A DNA stretch of 64,000 nucleotides from Pseudoxanthomonas sp. Root630 (GCF_001427585.1 NZ_LMGY01000001.1:435270-499269); one strand, 5' to 3'. Positions 19,514 through 30,165 are shown, numbered from the stretch's first letter. Notes: generated from the letters alone by a model not told the origin. Numbers and translations are program-made.

Positions 19514-19539
19514 AAAAAAAAGCCGCCCAGGGGAGCGGC
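19514..19539 (-). terminator. Terminator of the small gene upstream of dnaE
   Basis: On the minus strand, GCCGCTCCCCTGGGCGGC forms a short stem followed by eight Ts (the A-run at 19514-19521). It separates the 90-aa gene from dnaE. Confidence 0.8.
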
Positions 19540-19583
19540 AGGGGGAAGCGGAAGGCGTGCCGTCTTCAGCGGCGTGGCCGGGG

Positions 19584-19856
19584 TCAGTGCAGCAGGCGCT
19601 CCAGGCTCTGCTGGCGGCGGAAATCCAGGTAGCGCGCGGTCTCGTCCGCCAGCAGCGTCCACTGGCCTTCATCGAGGGTCGCCAGGCCGGGCGTGCGCAG
19701 CGCAGCCAGTACCTGCTGGAGAAGCGCGCGCTGGCCGGCGTCTTGCGTCCAGCTGCGGTCGGCCAACAGGCAGCGCAGCAGCGCGAGGCGTTCGTCGTCG
19801 GGGTGGTGGCTACGGAGCGCCGTCGCGGGGGCGACGGCGGAATGCATCAGGGTCAT
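19584..19856 (-). CDS. Hypothetical protein, 90 aa
   Basis: A 90-residue, mainly helical protein without a signal or membrane segment (PDDERLALLRCLLADRSWTQ, RALLQQVLAALRTPGL, LLADETARYLDFRRQQSLERLL). Start ATG 19856 has a modest CGAGG upstream. The reading frame is followed 44 bp later by a clear Rho-independent terminator on the same strand, which supports a real transcription unit. It sits between rnhB and dnaE, which are normally adjacent. No family recognised; function unknown. Confidence 0.55.
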   Translation of the reverse strand: MTLMHSAVAPATALRSHHPDDERLALLRCLLADRSWTQDAGQRALLQQVLAALRTPGLATLDEGQWTLLADETARYLDFRRQQSLERLLH

Positions 19857-19957
19857 GCAGGCCTCGTGGGGGAGAGGAACCCGCGTCCAGGGGGAGGGTG
19901 CGGGCATGACCGTCATGCTGCCGCGCGCCGCGCCGGGATGCGCCTGCAAGAAGCCAT

Positions 19958-19988
19958 CGTGACCATGGGCACGGTGCCGATGGTCACG
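19958..19988 (-). other. Hairpin directly after rnhB
   Basis: A 9-bp perfect inverted repeat, CGTGACCAT (19958-19966) with ATGGTCACG (19980-19988), has a second complementary segment in its loop. It begins 4 bp after the rnhB stop. There is no T-run, so it may be a 3'-end stabiliser or a Rho-dependent stop rather than an intrinsic terminator. Confidence 0.45.
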
Positions 19989-19992
19989 CGAT

Positions 19993-20598
19993 TCAGCGCG
20001 TGAGCAACGCCTCGCGCACGGGGGCGAAACTGCGCCGGTGGTGCGAGCAGGGGCCGTGCTGCGCGAGTGCCGACAGATGCGCCGGCGTGGGATAGCCCTT
20101 GTGCACGTCGAAGCCGTACTGCGGGAACGTCGCGTGCAATTGGACCATCAGGCGATCGCGCGATACCTTCGCCAGGATCGACGCCGCCATGATCGCCGGC
20201 TCGATGGCATCGCCCCCGACCAGTGTCTCGACCATGCAGTCCAGGCCCTTGGGCGCGCGATTGCCGTCGATGCGCACCAGGTCCGGGAACGGCTGCAGCG
20301 CCATCACCGCACGGCGCATGCCCTCCAGCGTGGCCTGCAGGATGTTGAGGCGGTCGATCTCGTCGGGCTCGACGAATTCCACGCGCCACGCGAGCGCGCG
20401 TTCCTGGATCAGCGGGAACAGTGCTTCGCGCTTCGCTTCGCTGAGTTGCTTGGAGTCGTTCATACCGGCGATGGGGCGTGCCGCGTCGAGGATCACCGCC
20501 GCGACGGCGACCGGCCCGGCCAGCGGCCCGCGGCCGGCTTCATCCACGCCGGCGATCAGGCGGGCGAGGGGCATCTCGAAGAGGCCTTCCGTGCTCAT
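19993..20598 (-). CDS. rnhB: Ribonuclease HII
   Basis: A 201-residue RNase HII that cleaves RNA in RNA-DNA hybrids and at embedded ribonucleotides. The catalytic N-terminal motif is [16 protein letters not shown] with D19 and E20; the internal IDGNRAPKG and [12 protein letters not shown] segments are also typical. Its ATG overlaps the lpxB stop by 4 bp (ATGA), placing it at the end of the lpxD-fabZ-lpxA-lpxB operon. Confidence 0.96.
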   Translation of the reverse strand: MSTEGLFEMPLARLIAGVDEAGRGPLAGPVAVAAVILDAARPIAGMNDSKQLSEAKREALFPLIQERALAWRVEFVEPDEIDRLNILQATLEGMRRAVMALQPFPDLVRIDGNRAPKGLDCMVETLVGGDAIEPAIMAASILAKVSRDRLMVQLHATFPQYGFDVHKGYPTPAHLSALAQHGPCSHHRRSFAPVREALLTR

Positions 20599-21773
20599 GC
20601 GTGCGACGCTGCGCAGAGCACGTCCGCGACCGCATCGGCGGCACTGGCCGATGCGTCCTGCTTCAGCTGCGCGTGCAGGCGCTGGTAGGTGGGCTGCAAC
20701 GCAGCGACCGCATCGGGCGAGCGGAACCAGCGCAGGACGTCGGTGGCGAGGTGTTCGGGCGTGCAGTCGTCCTGCATGCGCTCAGGCGCGATGTCCTCGC
20801 CGGCCAGCACGTTGGGCAGTGCGTAACGCTCCACCTTCAACAGGCCCAATCCCTTGACGATCCGGTAGGTCAGCGGCGCGATCCGGTAGCCCACCACCAT
20901 CGGCCGTTTGCACAACATCGCTTCCAGCGTGGCGGTACCGGAGGCCAACAGCACGACATCGCTGGCGATCATCGCCGTGCGCGCCCGGCCGTCGAGCAGA
21001 TGCCAGGCGGTGTCTGCGCCATGCGCTGCGAACTGCGTTTCCAGGGCCTGCCGGCACGCCGCGTTCGCAGCGGGCACGATGACCCGGAGCCCGGGAATCT
21101 CGGTCGAGATGCGGCGTGCGGCTTCGAAGAACGCAGGCGCGAGGCGATGGATTTCGCCCAGCCGGCTGCCCGGCAGCACCGCCAGCACCGGCGCGCCGGC
21201 AGGCAATCCCAGCGTGGCGCGTGCGGCGTCGCGATCCGGCTGCATCGGGATGTCGTCGGCCATCGGGTGTCCGACGAAACGCGCATCCACACCGTGCCGC
21301 GCATAGATGGGCGGCTCCATCGGGAACAGGCACAGCACCCGGTCCGCGCTGCGGCCGATTTTTTCCGCACGCTTCTCGCGCCAGGCCCAGACGGACGGAC
21401 TGACGTAATGCACGGTGCGTACGCCGCGCTGCTTGAGCCAGGCCTCGACGCCGAGATTGAAGTCGGGCGCGTCGATGCCCACGAAGACGTCGGGCTTCCA
21501 GTCGAGCATGCGCTGACGGAATGCCTTGCGCAGCCGGAGCAGGCGCGGCAGGTGGCGCAGCACTTCGGCCAGGCCCATCACCGCGAGTTCGCCCGCGTCG
21601 TACCAGGTGTCGCACCCGGCGGCGCGCATGGCATCGCCGCCGATGCCGGCGAATTCGGCCTCCGGGAACCGCTGCTTCAATGCCGCGATCAGGCCCGCGC
21701 CCAGCCCGTCGCCGGACGCTTCGCCCGCGCACAGCGCGATGCGGAGCGGCCGTGCCGCGGGAGTCGCATCCAT
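20595..21773 (-). CDS. lpxB: Lipid-A-disaccharide synthase
   Basis: A 392-residue GT19 glycosyltransferase joining UDP-2,3-diacylglucosamine and lipid X to make lipid A disaccharide at the inner face of the membrane. Diagnostic segments are [15 protein letters not shown] at the start, [25 protein letters not shown], and [12 protein letters not shown]. The ATG at 21773 overlaps the lpxA stop by one base (TGATG), which fixes the start and implies translational coupling; rnhB overlaps its end by 4 bp. Confidence 0.96.
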   Translation of the reverse strand: MDATPAARPLRIALCAGEASGDGLGAGLIAALKQRFPEAEFAGIGGDAMRAAGCDTWYDAGELAVMGLAEVLRHLPRLLRLRKAFRQRMLDWKPDVFVGIDAPDFNLGVEAWLKQRGVRTVHYVSPSVWAWREKRAEKIGRSADRVLCLFPMEPPIYARHGVDARFVGHPMADDIPMQPDRDAARATLGLPAGAPVLAVLPGSRLGEIHRLAPAFFEAARRISTEIPGLRVIVPAANAACRQALETQFAAHGADTAWHLLDGRARTAMIASDVVLLASGTATLEAMLCKRPMVVGYRIAPLTYRIVKGLGLLKVERYALPNVLAGEDIAPERMQDDCTPEHLATDVLRWFRSPDAVAALQPTYQRLHAQLKQDASASAADAVADVLCAASHA

Positions 21774-22561
21774 CAGCGCTGCAACGGCCGTTCGCCGCTG
21801 TCGATGAAGTGCAGCAGCGCCTTCACGTCGTCGCTGGCCTGGGCCTGTTCGGCGAGTTGCTGCTTGGCTTCCGCCAGCGGCAGGCCGGCGACGTACAGCG
21901 TGCGGTAGGCACGCTTGATCGCCGCGATGCGGTCGGCGTCGAAGCCGCGGCGCTTCAGGCCTTCGCTGTTGATCCCGCGCGGCCGGCCGGAAGCCTCGCC
22001 CGCGACCATGGTGAACGGCGGCACATCGCCGCTGAGCAACACGCCCATGCCGATGAAGGCGTGCGCGCCGATCCGGCAGAACTGGTGCACCCCGGCGAAG
22101 CCGCTCATGATCACCCAATCCTCCACGGTGACGTGGCCCGCCAGCGTGGAATTGTTGGAAAACACGCAATGGTTGCCCACGATGCAATCGTGGGCGACGT
22201 GCGTGTAGGCCAGCAGCATGTTGTCGCTGCCGATCCGGGTGATGCCGGTGCCGGTGACGGTGCCGCGATTCAGGGTGACGAACTCGCGCACCTGGTTACG
22301 GTCGCCGATCACCAGTTCGACGCGTTCGCCCTTGAACTTCTTGTCCTGCGGATCGCCGCCGATGGCGGCGTGGCCGACAAAATGGTTGTCGCGGCCGATC
22401 CGGGTCGGACCCGTGACCGTGCAATGGGGGCCGATGACGGTGCCATCGCCGATTTCGACCTCGGGGCCGACGTAGGCGAACGGGCCGATGCTGACGCCTT
22501 CGCCCAGCGAGGCGCCGGGATCGACGACCGCGCTGGGATGGATGGCGGTGGGGGCGCCCAT
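21773..22561 (-). CDS. lpxA: UDP-N-acetylglucosamine acyltransferase LpxA
   Basis: A 262-residue left-handed beta-helix acyltransferase catalysing the first step of lipid A synthesis. Hexapeptide repeats run from [20 protein letters not shown] to about residue 190, with a C-terminal helical domain. The segment [20 protein letters not shown] carries the active-site region. It starts one base after the fabZ stop and overlaps lpxB. Confidence 0.96.
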   Translation of the reverse strand: MGAPTAIHPSAVVDPGASLGEGVSIGPFAYVGPEVEIGDGTVIGPHCTVTGPTRIGRDNHFVGHAAIGGDPQDKKFKGERVELVIGDRNQVREFVTLNRGTVTGTGITRIGSDNMLLAYTHVAHDCIVGNHCVFSNNSTLAGHVTVEDWVIMSGFAGVHQFCRIGAHAFIGMGVLLSGDVPPFTMVAGEASGRPRGINSEGLKRRGFDADRIAAIKRAYRTLYVAGLPLAEAKQQLAEQAQASDDVKALLHFIDSGERPLQR

Positions 22562-22562
22562 C

Positions 22563-23018
22563 TCAGCGGGTGTCCTCGGCGCACAGCACGTCGGCGCAGG
22601 CGACCTGTTCGCCGTTGACCGACGCCACGCCGGTGTAGAACGCCATGTTGCGGATCAGCCGCTTCAGGGTGACGTCGAGGTCCAGCCGGTCGCCCGGCAC
22701 CACCATGCGGGTGAAGCGCGCGTTCTCGACCTTCACCATGTAGAACATCCGGCCGGCCGTGTCGCCCTGGTGCGACAGCTGCGTCAGCAGGCCGCCGGCC
22801 TGCGCCAGCGCCTCGATGATCAGCACGCCCGGCATGATCGGACGGTCCGGGAAGTGGCCGGTGAAGAAGGGCTCGTTCTGGGTGACGTTCTTGTAGGCCA
22901 GCACGCGCTTGTCCTTCTCGAACTCCACCACGCGGTCCACCAGCAGGAACGGATAGCGGTGCGGCAGCAGCTTGCGGATGGTGGTGGAGTCGATCGGTAG
23001 TTGCAGGTCCAGGGTCAT
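22563..23018 (-). CDS. fabZ: 3-hydroxyacyl-ACP dehydratase FabZ
   Basis: A 151-residue hot-dog-fold dehydratase acting in fatty-acid elongation. The catalytic His55 lies in [14 protein letters not shown] and Glu69 in [11 protein letters not shown]. The start ATG 23018 shares a base with the lpxD stop (TGATG), and lpxA begins one base beyond its own stop. The placement balances hydroxyacyl-ACP use between membrane lipid and lipid A. Confidence 0.96.
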   Translation of the reverse strand: MTLDLQLPIDSTTIRKLLPHRYPFLLVDRVVEFEKDKRVLAYKNVTQNEPFFTGHFPDRPIMPGVLIIEALAQAGGLLTQLSHQGDTAGRMFYMVKVENARFTRMVVPGDRLDLDVTLKRLIRNMAFYTGVASVNGEQVACADVLCAEDTR

Positions 23019-24037
23019 CAGCTTTCCTTGTCGGCCGCCAGCACGCGTCGTGCCAAGGCGTCCAGTTGCTTGAAGCGGGCGGCGTTCTTGCGCCAGGTAC
23101 GGTTGTCGGTGAGCGGCGTGCCGCTGGAATACTCGCCGGGTTCGGTGATCGAACTGGTCACCAGGGACATCGCGGTGATCACCACGCGGTCGCAGATCTC
23201 GAGGTGGCCCAGCACGCCGGCGGCGCCGCCGATCAGGCAATAGCGGCCGATGCGCGCACTGCCGGCGGCGGCGCTGCAGCCGGCCATCGCCGTGTGCGCG
23301 CCGATGCGGACGTTGTGGCCGATCTGGATCTGGTTGTCGAGGCGGACGTCCTCTTCCAGCACCGTGTCGTCCAGCGCGCCGCGGTCGATCGTGGTGTTGG
23401 CGCCGATCTCGCAGTCGTCGCCGATGACCACACCGCCGAGCTGCGGGACCTTGATCCAGTGCCCGCTGTCCATCGCCAGGCCGAAGCCATCCGCGCCGAT
23501 GACGGCGCCCGGATGGACCAGCACGCGCCTGCCCAGGCGAACCCGCGTGACCAGGGTGATGCGGGCGATCAGCTCGCTGCCTTCGCCGACCGTGCAGTCG
23601 TCGCCGATCACGCAGCCGGGTCCGATGACGCAACCGTCCCCGATCACGCTGCGTGCGCCCACCGTGACGAAGGGGCCCACGTGCGCATCCGCGGCGACGC
23701 GGGCACTGGGGTCGATGACCGCGCTGGGGTGGATGCCAGGCGCGCGGACGGGCTTGCTGTCGAACAGGGCCGCCATCTTGGCGAAGGCGGTGTAGGGATC
23801 TTTCGCTATCAGCGCGGCGCCGGGTGCGGCGTCGGCGTCTTCCAGGCGCAGCACGACCAGGCTGGCCTGGCTGTCCGCGAGCTGCCCGCGGTAGCGGGTA
23901 TTGGCGAGGAACGCCAACTGGCCGGGCTCGGCCCGCCCCAGCGTGGCGACGCCTTCGATGCGAAGGTCGGGGTCGCCCCTGAGCTCAAGGCCGAAACGGT
24001 CGGCCAGTGCGCGGGCGGTGTAAGTGGGCAGCGTCAT
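23018..24037 (-). CDS. lpxD: UDP-3-O-acylglucosamine N-acyltransferase LpxD
   Basis: A 339-residue beta-helix acyltransferase for the third step of lipid A synthesis. An N-terminal uridine-binding domain (about residues 1-100, with LAFLANTRYRGQL) precedes hexapeptide repeats (IHPSAVIDPSARVAADAHVG onward) containing GGVVIGDDCEIGANTTID and QIGHNVRIGAHTAM. It is the first gene of the tightly overlapping lpxD-fabZ-lpxA-lpxB-rnhB cluster, 107 bp after bamA. The chaperone gene skp/ompH, often found between bamA and lpxD in gammaproteobacteria, is not here. Confidence 0.96.
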   Translation of the reverse strand: MTLPTYTARALADRFGLELRGDPDLRIEGVATLGRAEPGQLAFLANTRYRGQLADSQASLVVLRLEDADAAPGAALIAKDPYTAFAKMAALFDSKPVRAPGIHPSAVIDPSARVAADAHVGPFVTVGARSVIGDGCVIGPGCVIGDDCTVGEGSELIARITLVTRVRLGRRVLVHPGAVIGADGFGLAMDSGHWIKVPQLGGVVIGDDCEIGANTTIDRGALDDTVLEEDVRLDNQIQIGHNVRIGAHTAMAGCSAAAGSARIGRYCLIGGAAGVLGHLEICDRVVITAMSLVTSSITEPGEYSSGTPLTDNRTWRKNAARFKQLDALARRVLAADKES

Positions 24038-24102
24038 AAGGCGCGTAGTTTAGCGCCAGCCAACGCCGAACCGCTTTGACGGGGGCGTATGGTGGAAGGC
24101 GG

Positions 24103-24123
24103 CCGGGGGAGGTTCTCCCCCGG
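24103..24123 (-). other. Intercistronic hairpin between bamA and lpxD
   Basis: An 8-bp GC-rich stem CCGGGGGA/TCCCCCGG with a 5-nt loop lies 21 bp after the bamA stop on the minus strand. No T-run follows, so read-through into lpxD is possible; it may protect or partly separate the bamA message. Confidence 0.45.
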
Positions 24124-24144
24124 TCCGTCACCGGATGGCGGGCG

Positions 24145-26631
24145 TCAGAACGCGCCGCCGAAGGTGAACTGCAGGCGCTCCAGCTCGTCGCCTTCTTCCT
24201 TCTTCAACGGGAAGGCGTAGCTGATCGAAATCGGGCCTACCGGTGCGCGCCACAGCAGCGCGACACCCGTGGAGGCGCGCAGCTCGCCGGCATCGAAGTT
24301 GTCTACGCCATCGAACACGTTGCCGAAGTCGAAGAACGCCGAGACCCGCGCGGCATTGGAATCGAACAGCTTCGGGAAGATCAGTTCGACCGAGCCGGTG
24401 GTCTTCAGCGAACCGCCGAGCGGCTGGCCGCGGTAACCGCTGATGACTTCGGAGCGCGGGCCCAGCGTGTTGTCGCGGAAGCCGCGCACCGAGCGCGTGC
24501 CGCCCGCGTAGAAGTTCTCGAAGAAAGGCAGCCCGTCCGCCACGAGGGTCCTGTGGAGGGTGCCGCCGTCCGCGCACGTTCCATCCGCGGCCGGCGTGGT
24601 CGTCGTGTTCGACCCTCCGGGAATCTGCGGGTCGGACCCGTTCACGCGGCAGATGTACCGATAGATTTCCGAACCGTAGCTGTCGCCGTAGCCGACTTCG
24701 GCGCGGGTGTTCAGCACGAAGGACGGACTCAGCGACCAGTACTTCGAGAATTCGTAATTGAGCTTGTAGTACTCGACGGTGGAGCCCGGCAGTGCGATCT
24801 CCGCCGACACGCGCTGGTAGGTGCCGCCCGTGGGCATGAAGTAGTCGTTGCGGGTGTCGCGCGCCCAGCCCAGCTCGGTACGCCATGCATGGAAGGTGCG
24901 CTGGCCGACCGCATTGATGTAGTCGACGATCGACTGCGGCGTGGAGCCTTCGAACGTCAGGATCTCGTTGCTGTCCACGCCGAACAACAGCGAGACGGTG
25001 TCGTTCTCGGTGATCGGCAGGCCCAGGACGCCCTGTGCGGCGGCGCTGGTGGTGGAGTACTGCGCGGTGTTGAAGTCCGAGTAGTCGAACTCGCGCCACC
25101 ACAGGTTGTACCCGAGCGACATGCCTTCGTCGGTGAAGAACGGATTGGTGTACGAGAACGAATAGCGCTGCAGGTAGTCGCTGCGCTGCGCTTCGACGGC
25201 GACGCGGTTGCCGCCGCCCAGGAAGTTGTTCTGCGACAGCTGGATCGAGGTGGTCAGGCCGGAGAGCTGCGAATAGCCCAGGCCGAACACGAAGCTGCCG
25301 GAGGTGGTTTCCTTCACGGTGTAGACCACGTCCACCTGGTCGGTGGTGCCCGGTACCGGGGTGGTCTCGACATCGACCGTCTCGAAGTAGCCCAGGCGGC
25401 GCAGACGCACGCGCGAACGGTCAACGGCGACCTGCGAGAACCAGCTGCCCTCGAACTGGCGCATCTCGCGGCGCATCACTTCGTCGGACGTGCGCGTGTT
25501 GCCCTTGAAGACGACCCGGCGCACGTTGACGCGCGGGCCCGGCACCACCTGCAGGTTGATCGCGACAGTGCGGTTCTCGCGATCGATCGTCGGGATCGGG
25601 TTCACCTGCGCGAACGCATGGCCGATGTTGCCCAGCGTGGCGGTGATCGAGTCGGACGTCATCTCGAGCAGGATGCGCGAGAACGTCTGTTCCGGCTTCA
25701 CGATCACCAGCTTCTCGATCTCTTCCTTCGGCAGCACCGTGTCGCCGGTGACCTTGACCTCGGAGATCTTGTACTGCTCGCCCTCGGTGATGCCGGCGGT
25801 GATGAACATGTCGCGCTTGTCGGGACTGATCGACACCTGGGTGGAGTCGATGTTGAAGTCCACGTAGCCGCGGTCGAGGTAGTACGAGTTCAGGCGTTCC
25901 ATGTCGCCCGACAGCTTTTCCTTGGAGTACTGGTCATCGCGGCGATACCACGAGAGCCAGCTGGATTCCTTCGATTCCCAGTTCTCCAGCAGGTCCTCGG
26001 TCTCGAACTTCTCGGCGCCGACGACGTTGACGTGCTTGATCTTCGCCGCCTTGCCTTCCTTCACGGCGATCGTCACGTCCACGCGGTTGCGGTCCAGCGG
26101 GCTGACGGTGGGCGTGATCTCGACGTTGTACTTGCCGCGGTTGTTGTACTGGCGCACCAGTTCCTGCGTGACGCGGTCCAGGCTCAGGCGGTCGAACGTC
26201 TCGCCTTCGGCCAGGCCGATGTCCTTGAGGCCCGACATCAGGTCGTCGGTCTTGATGTCCTTGTTGCCGGTGAGCGTCAGCTTGTTGATGGCGGGGCGCT
26301 CGGTGACCGTGACCACCAGGATGTCGCCCTGGCGGTCGAGCTTGACCTCTTCGAAGAAGCCGGTCTTGTAGAGGGCGCGGATCGATTCCGACACGCCGGA
26401 CGGCGTCACCATGTCGCCCCGCTCGATCGGCAGGTACGTCAGCACGGTGCCGGCCGAGATGCGCTGCAGGCCGTCGATGCGGATGTCGGTCGCGGTGAAC
26501 GACTCGCTGCTGAGCGGTGCGGCCGCGGCGGGGGTAGCCGCAGGTTCCGTCGTCTGGGCCAGTGCCGGCATGGCGATGGCCGAGGCCAGGGCGAGGGCAA
26601 GCAGGCGGCGGGAAGGCAGTCGCGTCATCAT
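24145..26631 (-). CDS. bamA: Outer membrane protein assembly factor BamA
   Basis: An 828-residue Omp85 protein that inserts beta-barrels into the outer membrane. Signal peptide about residues 1-26 (RLLALALASAIAMPALAQ), an Ala/Pro-rich spacer, five POTRA domains (about 48-450; first one FTATDIRIDGLQRISAGT), and a C-terminal 16-strand barrel ending in the Phe of QFTFGGAF. Two ATG codons (26631, 26628) both fit; further upstream the frame is open but lacks a signal-like sequence. An extracellular loop contains a Thr/Gly-rich stretch with two Cys (CRVNGSDP ... DGTCADGG). It follows rseP by 116 bp, as usual in this cluster. Confidence 0.97.
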   Translation of the reverse strand: MMTRLPSRRLLALALASAIAMPALAQTTEPAATPAAAAPLSSESFTATDIRIDGLQRISAGTVLTYLPIERGDMVTPSGVSESIRALYKTGFFEEVKLDRQGDILVVTVTERPAINKLTLTGNKDIKTDDLMSGLKDIGLAEGETFDRLSLDRVTQELVRQYNNRGKYNVEITPTVSPLDRNRVDVTIAVKEGKAAKIKHVNVVGAEKFETEDLLENWESKESSWLSWYRRDDQYSKEKLSGDMERLNSYYLDRGYVDFNIDSTQVSISPDKRDMFITAGITEGEQYKISEVKVTGDTVLPKEEIEKLVIVKPEQTFSRILLEMTSDSITATLGNIGHAFAQVNPIPTIDRENRTVAINLQVVPGPRVNVRRVVFKGNTRTSDEVMRREMRQFEGSWFSQVAVDRSRVRLRRLGYFETVDVETTPVPGTTDQVDVVYTVKETTSGSFVFGLGYSQLSGLTTSIQLSQNNFLGGGNRVAVEAQRSDYLQRYSFSYTNPFFTDEGMSLGYNLWWREFDYSDFNTAQYSTTSAAAQGVLGLPITENDTVSLLFGVDSNEILTFEGSTPQSIVDYINAVGQRTFHAWRTELGWARDTRNDYFMPTGGTYQRVSAEIALPGSTVEYYKLNYEFSKYWSLSPSFVLNTRAEVGYGDSYGSEIYRYICRVNGSDPQIPGGSNTTTTPAADGTCADGGTLHRTLVADGLPFFENFYAGGTRSVRGFRDNTLGPRSEVISGYRGQPLGGSLKTTGSVELIFPKLFDSNAARVSAFFDFGNVFDGVDNFDAGELRASTGVALLWRAPVGPISISYAFPLKKEEGDELERLQFTFGGAF

Positions 26632-26747
26632 CACATCCGATTGGGGTAGTTCCTGCGATGCAGGGGTGGGCCGCAGGGCTACGGTCCCGGGTTTTGCCGT
26701 CTGGGGGTGGCCCTTGGAGCGGGCCTGCCCGGAAAAGTTCAGGGGCA

Positions 26748-28109
26748 TCAGGTCACCAGACGCAGGATGTCGTTGTAGAACGCCAACCCCATCAGGCCTG
26801 CCAACGCAGCCAGGCCCACATATTGTCCGGCCACCATGTGGCGCTCGCTCAAGGGACTGCCCTTGACCAACTCGATAAGGTAATACAGGAGGTGCCCGCC
26901 GTCCAAGACGGGGATCGGCAGCAGGTTGATGATCGCCAGGCTCAGCGACATCGCCGCCAGGAACCAGAGGAACCAGTCAGGCCCGCGTTTGGCCGAAACA
27001 TTCGCCACCTGGGCGATGGTGATCGGGCCGGAGACGTTCTTCAGCGAGGCGTCGCCGGTCAGCATGCGACGGATCATGCCCAGGGAATCGGACGTCAATT
27101 TGCCCGTTTCGCGCAGCGCGGCGGGGAGCGCGGCCAGCGGGCCGTAGTGCAGGGTCGCGTCGTAGCCGGGCATCTGCGCGGTTTCCGGCGGCGCCAGGCC
27201 CAGGCCCCAGTAGTCCTGCCCATTGTCGGGGCGCTTCATCCGGCGGGGCTCGAGCTCGAAGGCTAGCCGCTCGCCGGCGCGATCGACTTCGACCATGGCC
27301 GGCCCGCCGCGCTTGCCGAGGGCGTCCACCTGGGTGGCGATATCGTTGAAGCCATGCACGGGCTGGCCGTCGACCGCGGTGACCACGTCGCCAGGCTTCA
27401 GCACGCCATCGGCCGGGGCACCAGGGCTGACCTTGCCGATCGTCGCCGGCACGACCCAATGGCGCCAGGTCAGGCCGATCAGGCCCACGGCGTTCTCCTG
27501 GTCGAAGTCAGTCGGCAGCCGGGACAGGGCCAGGCGACGGTCTGCGGTCGTGCCTGCGGCAGTCTCGACCTGGACGGAAATGTCATCGCCATCGATGGCG
27601 GCCTTGGTCAGCACGATGGACGCATCGGTCCAGGTGTCGATCGCGCGGTCGCCGATGCTGACGATCCGGTCGCCACGCTGCAGGCCCGCTTCCGCGGCGA
27701 TGCCGGTCACGCTGCCCAGCGTGGCCGAATAGTCCTGCTTGCCCAGCACGAACATCGCCCACAGCAGGGCGATGCAGAGCACCACATTGGCCAGGGGCCC
27801 GGCGGCGACCACAGCGATGCGCTGCCAGACCGGCTTGCGGTTGAAGGCCTGGTCGAGCTGCGCAGCGGGGACATCGCCTTCGGCTTCGTCCAGCATCTTG
27901 ACGTAGCCGCCGAGCGGGATCGCGGCGACCGCGAACTCCGTGCCGTGGCGGTCGCGTCGCGACCACAGCGGCTTGCCGAAGCCCACGGAGAAGCGCAGCA
28001 CCTTGACGCCGCAGCGGCGCGCGACCCAGTAGTGGCCGAACTCGTGGAAGGTCACCAGGATGCCCAGCGCCACGATCATCCACCAGACGGAGCCCAGCAG
28101 GTCACTCAT
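26748..28109 (-). CDS. rseP: Site-2 protease RseP
   Basis: A 453-residue inner-membrane zinc metalloprotease that performs the intramembrane cut of anti-sigma factors (RseA) in the envelope stress response. The HEFGH motif is at residues 22-26 in the first membrane segment, two PDZ domains lie at about residues 115-290 ([29 protein letters not shown]), and the second metal motif [13 protein letters not shown] is near residue 395. Its ATG overlaps the dxr stop by 4 bp. Confidence 0.96.
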   Translation of the reverse strand: MSDLLGSVWWMIVALGILVTFHEFGHYWVARRCGVKVLRFSVGFGKPLWSRRDRHGTEFAVAAIPLGGYVKMLDEAEGDVPAAQLDQAFNRKPVWQRIAVVAAGPLANVVLCIALLWAMFVLGKQDYSATLGSVTGIAAEAGLQRGDRIVSIGDRAIDTWTDASIVLTKAAIDGDDISVQVETAAGTTADRRLALSRLPTDFDQENAVGLIGLTWRHWVVPATIGKVSPGAPADGVLKPGDVVTAVDGQPVHGFNDIATQVDALGKRGGPAMVEVDRAGERLAFELEPRRMKRPDNGQDYWGLGLAPPETAQMPGYDATLHYGPLAALPAALRETGKLTSDSLGMIRRMLTGDASLKNVSGPITIAQVANVSAKRGPDWFLWFLAAMSLSLAIINLLPIPVLDGGHLLYYLIELVKGSPLSERHMVAGQYVGLAALAGLMGLAFYNDILRLVT

Positions 28110-29311
28110 CGGATCTCGGCGCTCATGGGGGAGAGGTGGCCTGCGAGGTTGCGTTCGGTCAGTCGGCGAGCCTGCGCATCCGCTTCCAGCAACGCCTCCA
28201 GCGAATCGGCCGGCGTCGCGGGCAGCGCAGCGAGGGCGTCCTCGACCAGCGCGGGAATGGATAGGAAACCCACGCGGCCCTGAAGAAAGGCTGAAACCGC
28301 GACTTCGTTCGCAGCATTCAGCACGGCCGGGGCGGTACCGCCGGCTTCCATCGCCTCCCAGGCCAGGCGCAGGCAAGGGAATGCATCGGTGTCGGGGGCT
28401 TCGAAGTCCAGCCGCGGGTGTTGCAGAAGGTCGAGTCCCGGAACCCCGGAGTCGATGCGTTCGGGCCAGCCCAGTCCCACCGCCAGCGACGTCCGCATGT
28501 CGGGCAATCCGAGCTGTGCGAGCGTGGAGCCGTCGGCGAATTCCACCAGGGAATGCACCAGGCTTTGCGGGTGCACCAGCACGTCAAGCCGCTCGCGTCC
28601 CACGCCGAACAGGTGGTGGGCCTCGATCAGCTCCAGGCCCTTGTTCATCAGCGTGGCGGAGTCGACGCTGATCTTCGGCCCCATCGACCACTTGGGGTGC
28701 GCGACGGCCTGTTCGCGCGTCACTTGCGCCAGTTCGGACCGGCTGCGGCCGCGGAACGGTCCACCCGATGCCGTCAGCACGATGCGGCTGACATCGCCCT
28801 GAGCCTGTCGTGAACGCAGGCATTGGAAGATGGCGTTGTGCTCGCTGTCGATCGGGATGATGTCGGCGCCGGCCGCATCGGCCGCGCCGGTGACCAGCTC
28901 GCCGGCCAGGACGAGGGATTCCTTGTTGGCCAGCAGCAGCCGCTTGCCTGCGCGGGCCGCCGCCAGCGTCGACGACAGGCCTGCGGCACCGACGATGGCG
29001 GCGACGACCGTATCGCACGCGGCATCGGCCACGAGCGCATCGAGAGGTGCGTCGCCGGCATGCGCCCGGGTGGACAGGCCCGCGCCGGCCAGGCCATCGC
29101 GCAGGCGCGGATAGAGCGATGCGTCAGCGATCACGGCATGGTCGGGCCGGTGCGCCACGCATAGCGCGATCAGTGCATCCACATTGTGGCCCGCGGCCAG
29201 CACGCTGACGCGATAGCGATCCGGGTGACGGGCGATGACGTCGAGCGCCGAGGCACCGATCGAGCCCGTCGCGCCCAGGACCGCCACATTGCGGGGTGCG
29301 TGCGCGGCCAT
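28106..29311 (-). CDS. dxr: 1-deoxy-D-xylulose 5-phosphate reductoisomerase
   Basis: A 401-residue NADPH-dependent enzyme making MEP, the committed step of non-mevalonate isoprenoid synthesis. The nucleotide-binding motif GATGSIG is at residues 13-19; [12 protein letters not shown] is near 130; metal ligands D155 and E157 lie in [10 protein letters not shown]; and [20 protein letters not shown] is the substrate-binding segment. It lies 2 bp after cdsA and overlaps rseP by 4 bp. Confidence 0.97.
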   Translation of the reverse strand: MAAHAPRNVAVLGATGSIGASALDVIARHPDRYRVSVLAAGHNVDALIALCVAHRPDHAVIADASLYPRLRDGLAGAGLSTRAHAGDAPLDALVADAACDTVVAAIVGAAGLSSTLAAARAGKRLLLANKESLVLAGELVTGAADAAGADIIPIDSEHNAIFQCLRSRQAQGDVSRIVLTASGGPFRGRSRSELAQVTREQAVAHPKWSMGPKISVDSATLMNKGLELIEAHHLFGVGRERLDVLVHPQSLVHSLVEFADGSTLAQLGLPDMRTSLAVGLGWPERIDSGVPGLDLLQHPRLDFEAPDTDAFPCLRLAWEAMEAGGTAPAVLNAANEVAVSAFLQGRVGFLSIPALVEDALAALPATPADSLEALLEADAQARRLTERNLAGHLSPMSAEIR

Positions 29312-29313
29312 GC

Positions 29314-30165
29314 TCAGAATCCGAAGACTTCCTTGCCCAGCACGAACACGGGCAATGCGGCCAGCACGCCGTCGATGCGGTCCAGCACGCCGCCGTGGCC
29401 GGGGATCACGTCGCCCGAGTCTTTCGCGCCTACATGGCGCTTGAGCAGGCTTTCGAACAGGTCGCCCACCACCGAGAACAGCACGGTGAAGATCGCGACC
29501 ACCAGCACGCCCGGCAGCTGGGCCACGCCGGCGCCTGCGATCAGCGCGCCGATGCCCGCGACCAGCAGGCCCGCGGCCAGGCCGCCCAGCAGGCCTTCGA
29601 GGGTCTTGTTGGGACTGATGCGCGGCGCCAGCTTGCGGCCCGCGAACCAGCGGCCTCCGAAGTGGCGACCGGCGAAGTAGGCGCCGCTGTCGGCTGCCCA
29701 GACGATGGCCAGCGCAACGAACAGCCAGATGTGGCCATTCGGTTCGGAAGCGTGGATCAGTCCGAGCGCGCACCAGGCCGGCACCACGGCCAGCGTACCG
29801 GCCGCCAGCTTGAACACGCGGGCCCACGTCTCGTGGTCGGACGCGAAGTGGTAGAAGCGCAGCCACAGCAGCGCGAGCAGCCACCAGGCCGTGCCAACCA
29901 GGGCCATCAGCCGCAAGGGGACCAGGTCGGTCGAACCCCGCGAGGCCCACACCAGCAACACCATGAGCAGCAGGTTGGCGGTCAGCAGCACGGTCCGCTG
30001 CAGGGTGTCGTCGATCTCGGCGAGCTTGAACCACTCCCACAGGCCGATCAGGAACACCAGGGCGGCCAGCATGACCAGCCAGGACGTCGGCAGCAGCAGG
30101 ATGGCGCCGATGGCGAAGGGAGCCATGACGAGCGCGGCAATGACGCGGGTGCGGGTGACGCTCAT
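29314..30165 (-). CDS. cdsA: Phosphatidate cytidylyltransferase
   Basis: A 283-residue polytopic membrane enzyme making CDP-diacylglycerol, with about seven hydrophobic segments. The family signature near the C-terminus is complete ([20 protein letters not shown] followed by GVLDRID). The start ATG 30165 overlaps the uppS stop by 4 bp; the longer in-frame extension upstream lies inside uppS and is not membrane-like. Confidence 0.96.
   Translation of the reverse strand: MSVTRTRVIAALVMAPFAIGAILLLPTSWLVMLAALVFLIGLWEWFKLAEIDDTLQRTVLLTANLLLMVLLVWASRGSTDLVPLRLMALVGTAWWLLALLWLRFYHFASDHETWARVFKLAAGTLAVVPAWCALGLIHASEPNGHIWLFVALAIVWAADSGAYFAGRHFGGRWFAGRKLAPRISPNKTLEGLLGGLAAGLLVAGIGALIAGAGVAQLPGVLVVAIFTVLFSVVGDLFESLLKRHVGAKDSGDVIPGHGGVLDRIDGVLAALPVFVLGKEVFGF

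Noticed and set aside
24103-24123. Intrinsic terminator of bamA
   Set aside because: The hairpin lacks a following T-run on the minus strand, so it is listed only as an intercistronic structure.
24076-26649. Long plus-strand open frame across bamA
   Set aside because: Antisense shadow; bamA has signal peptide, POTRA and barrel features.
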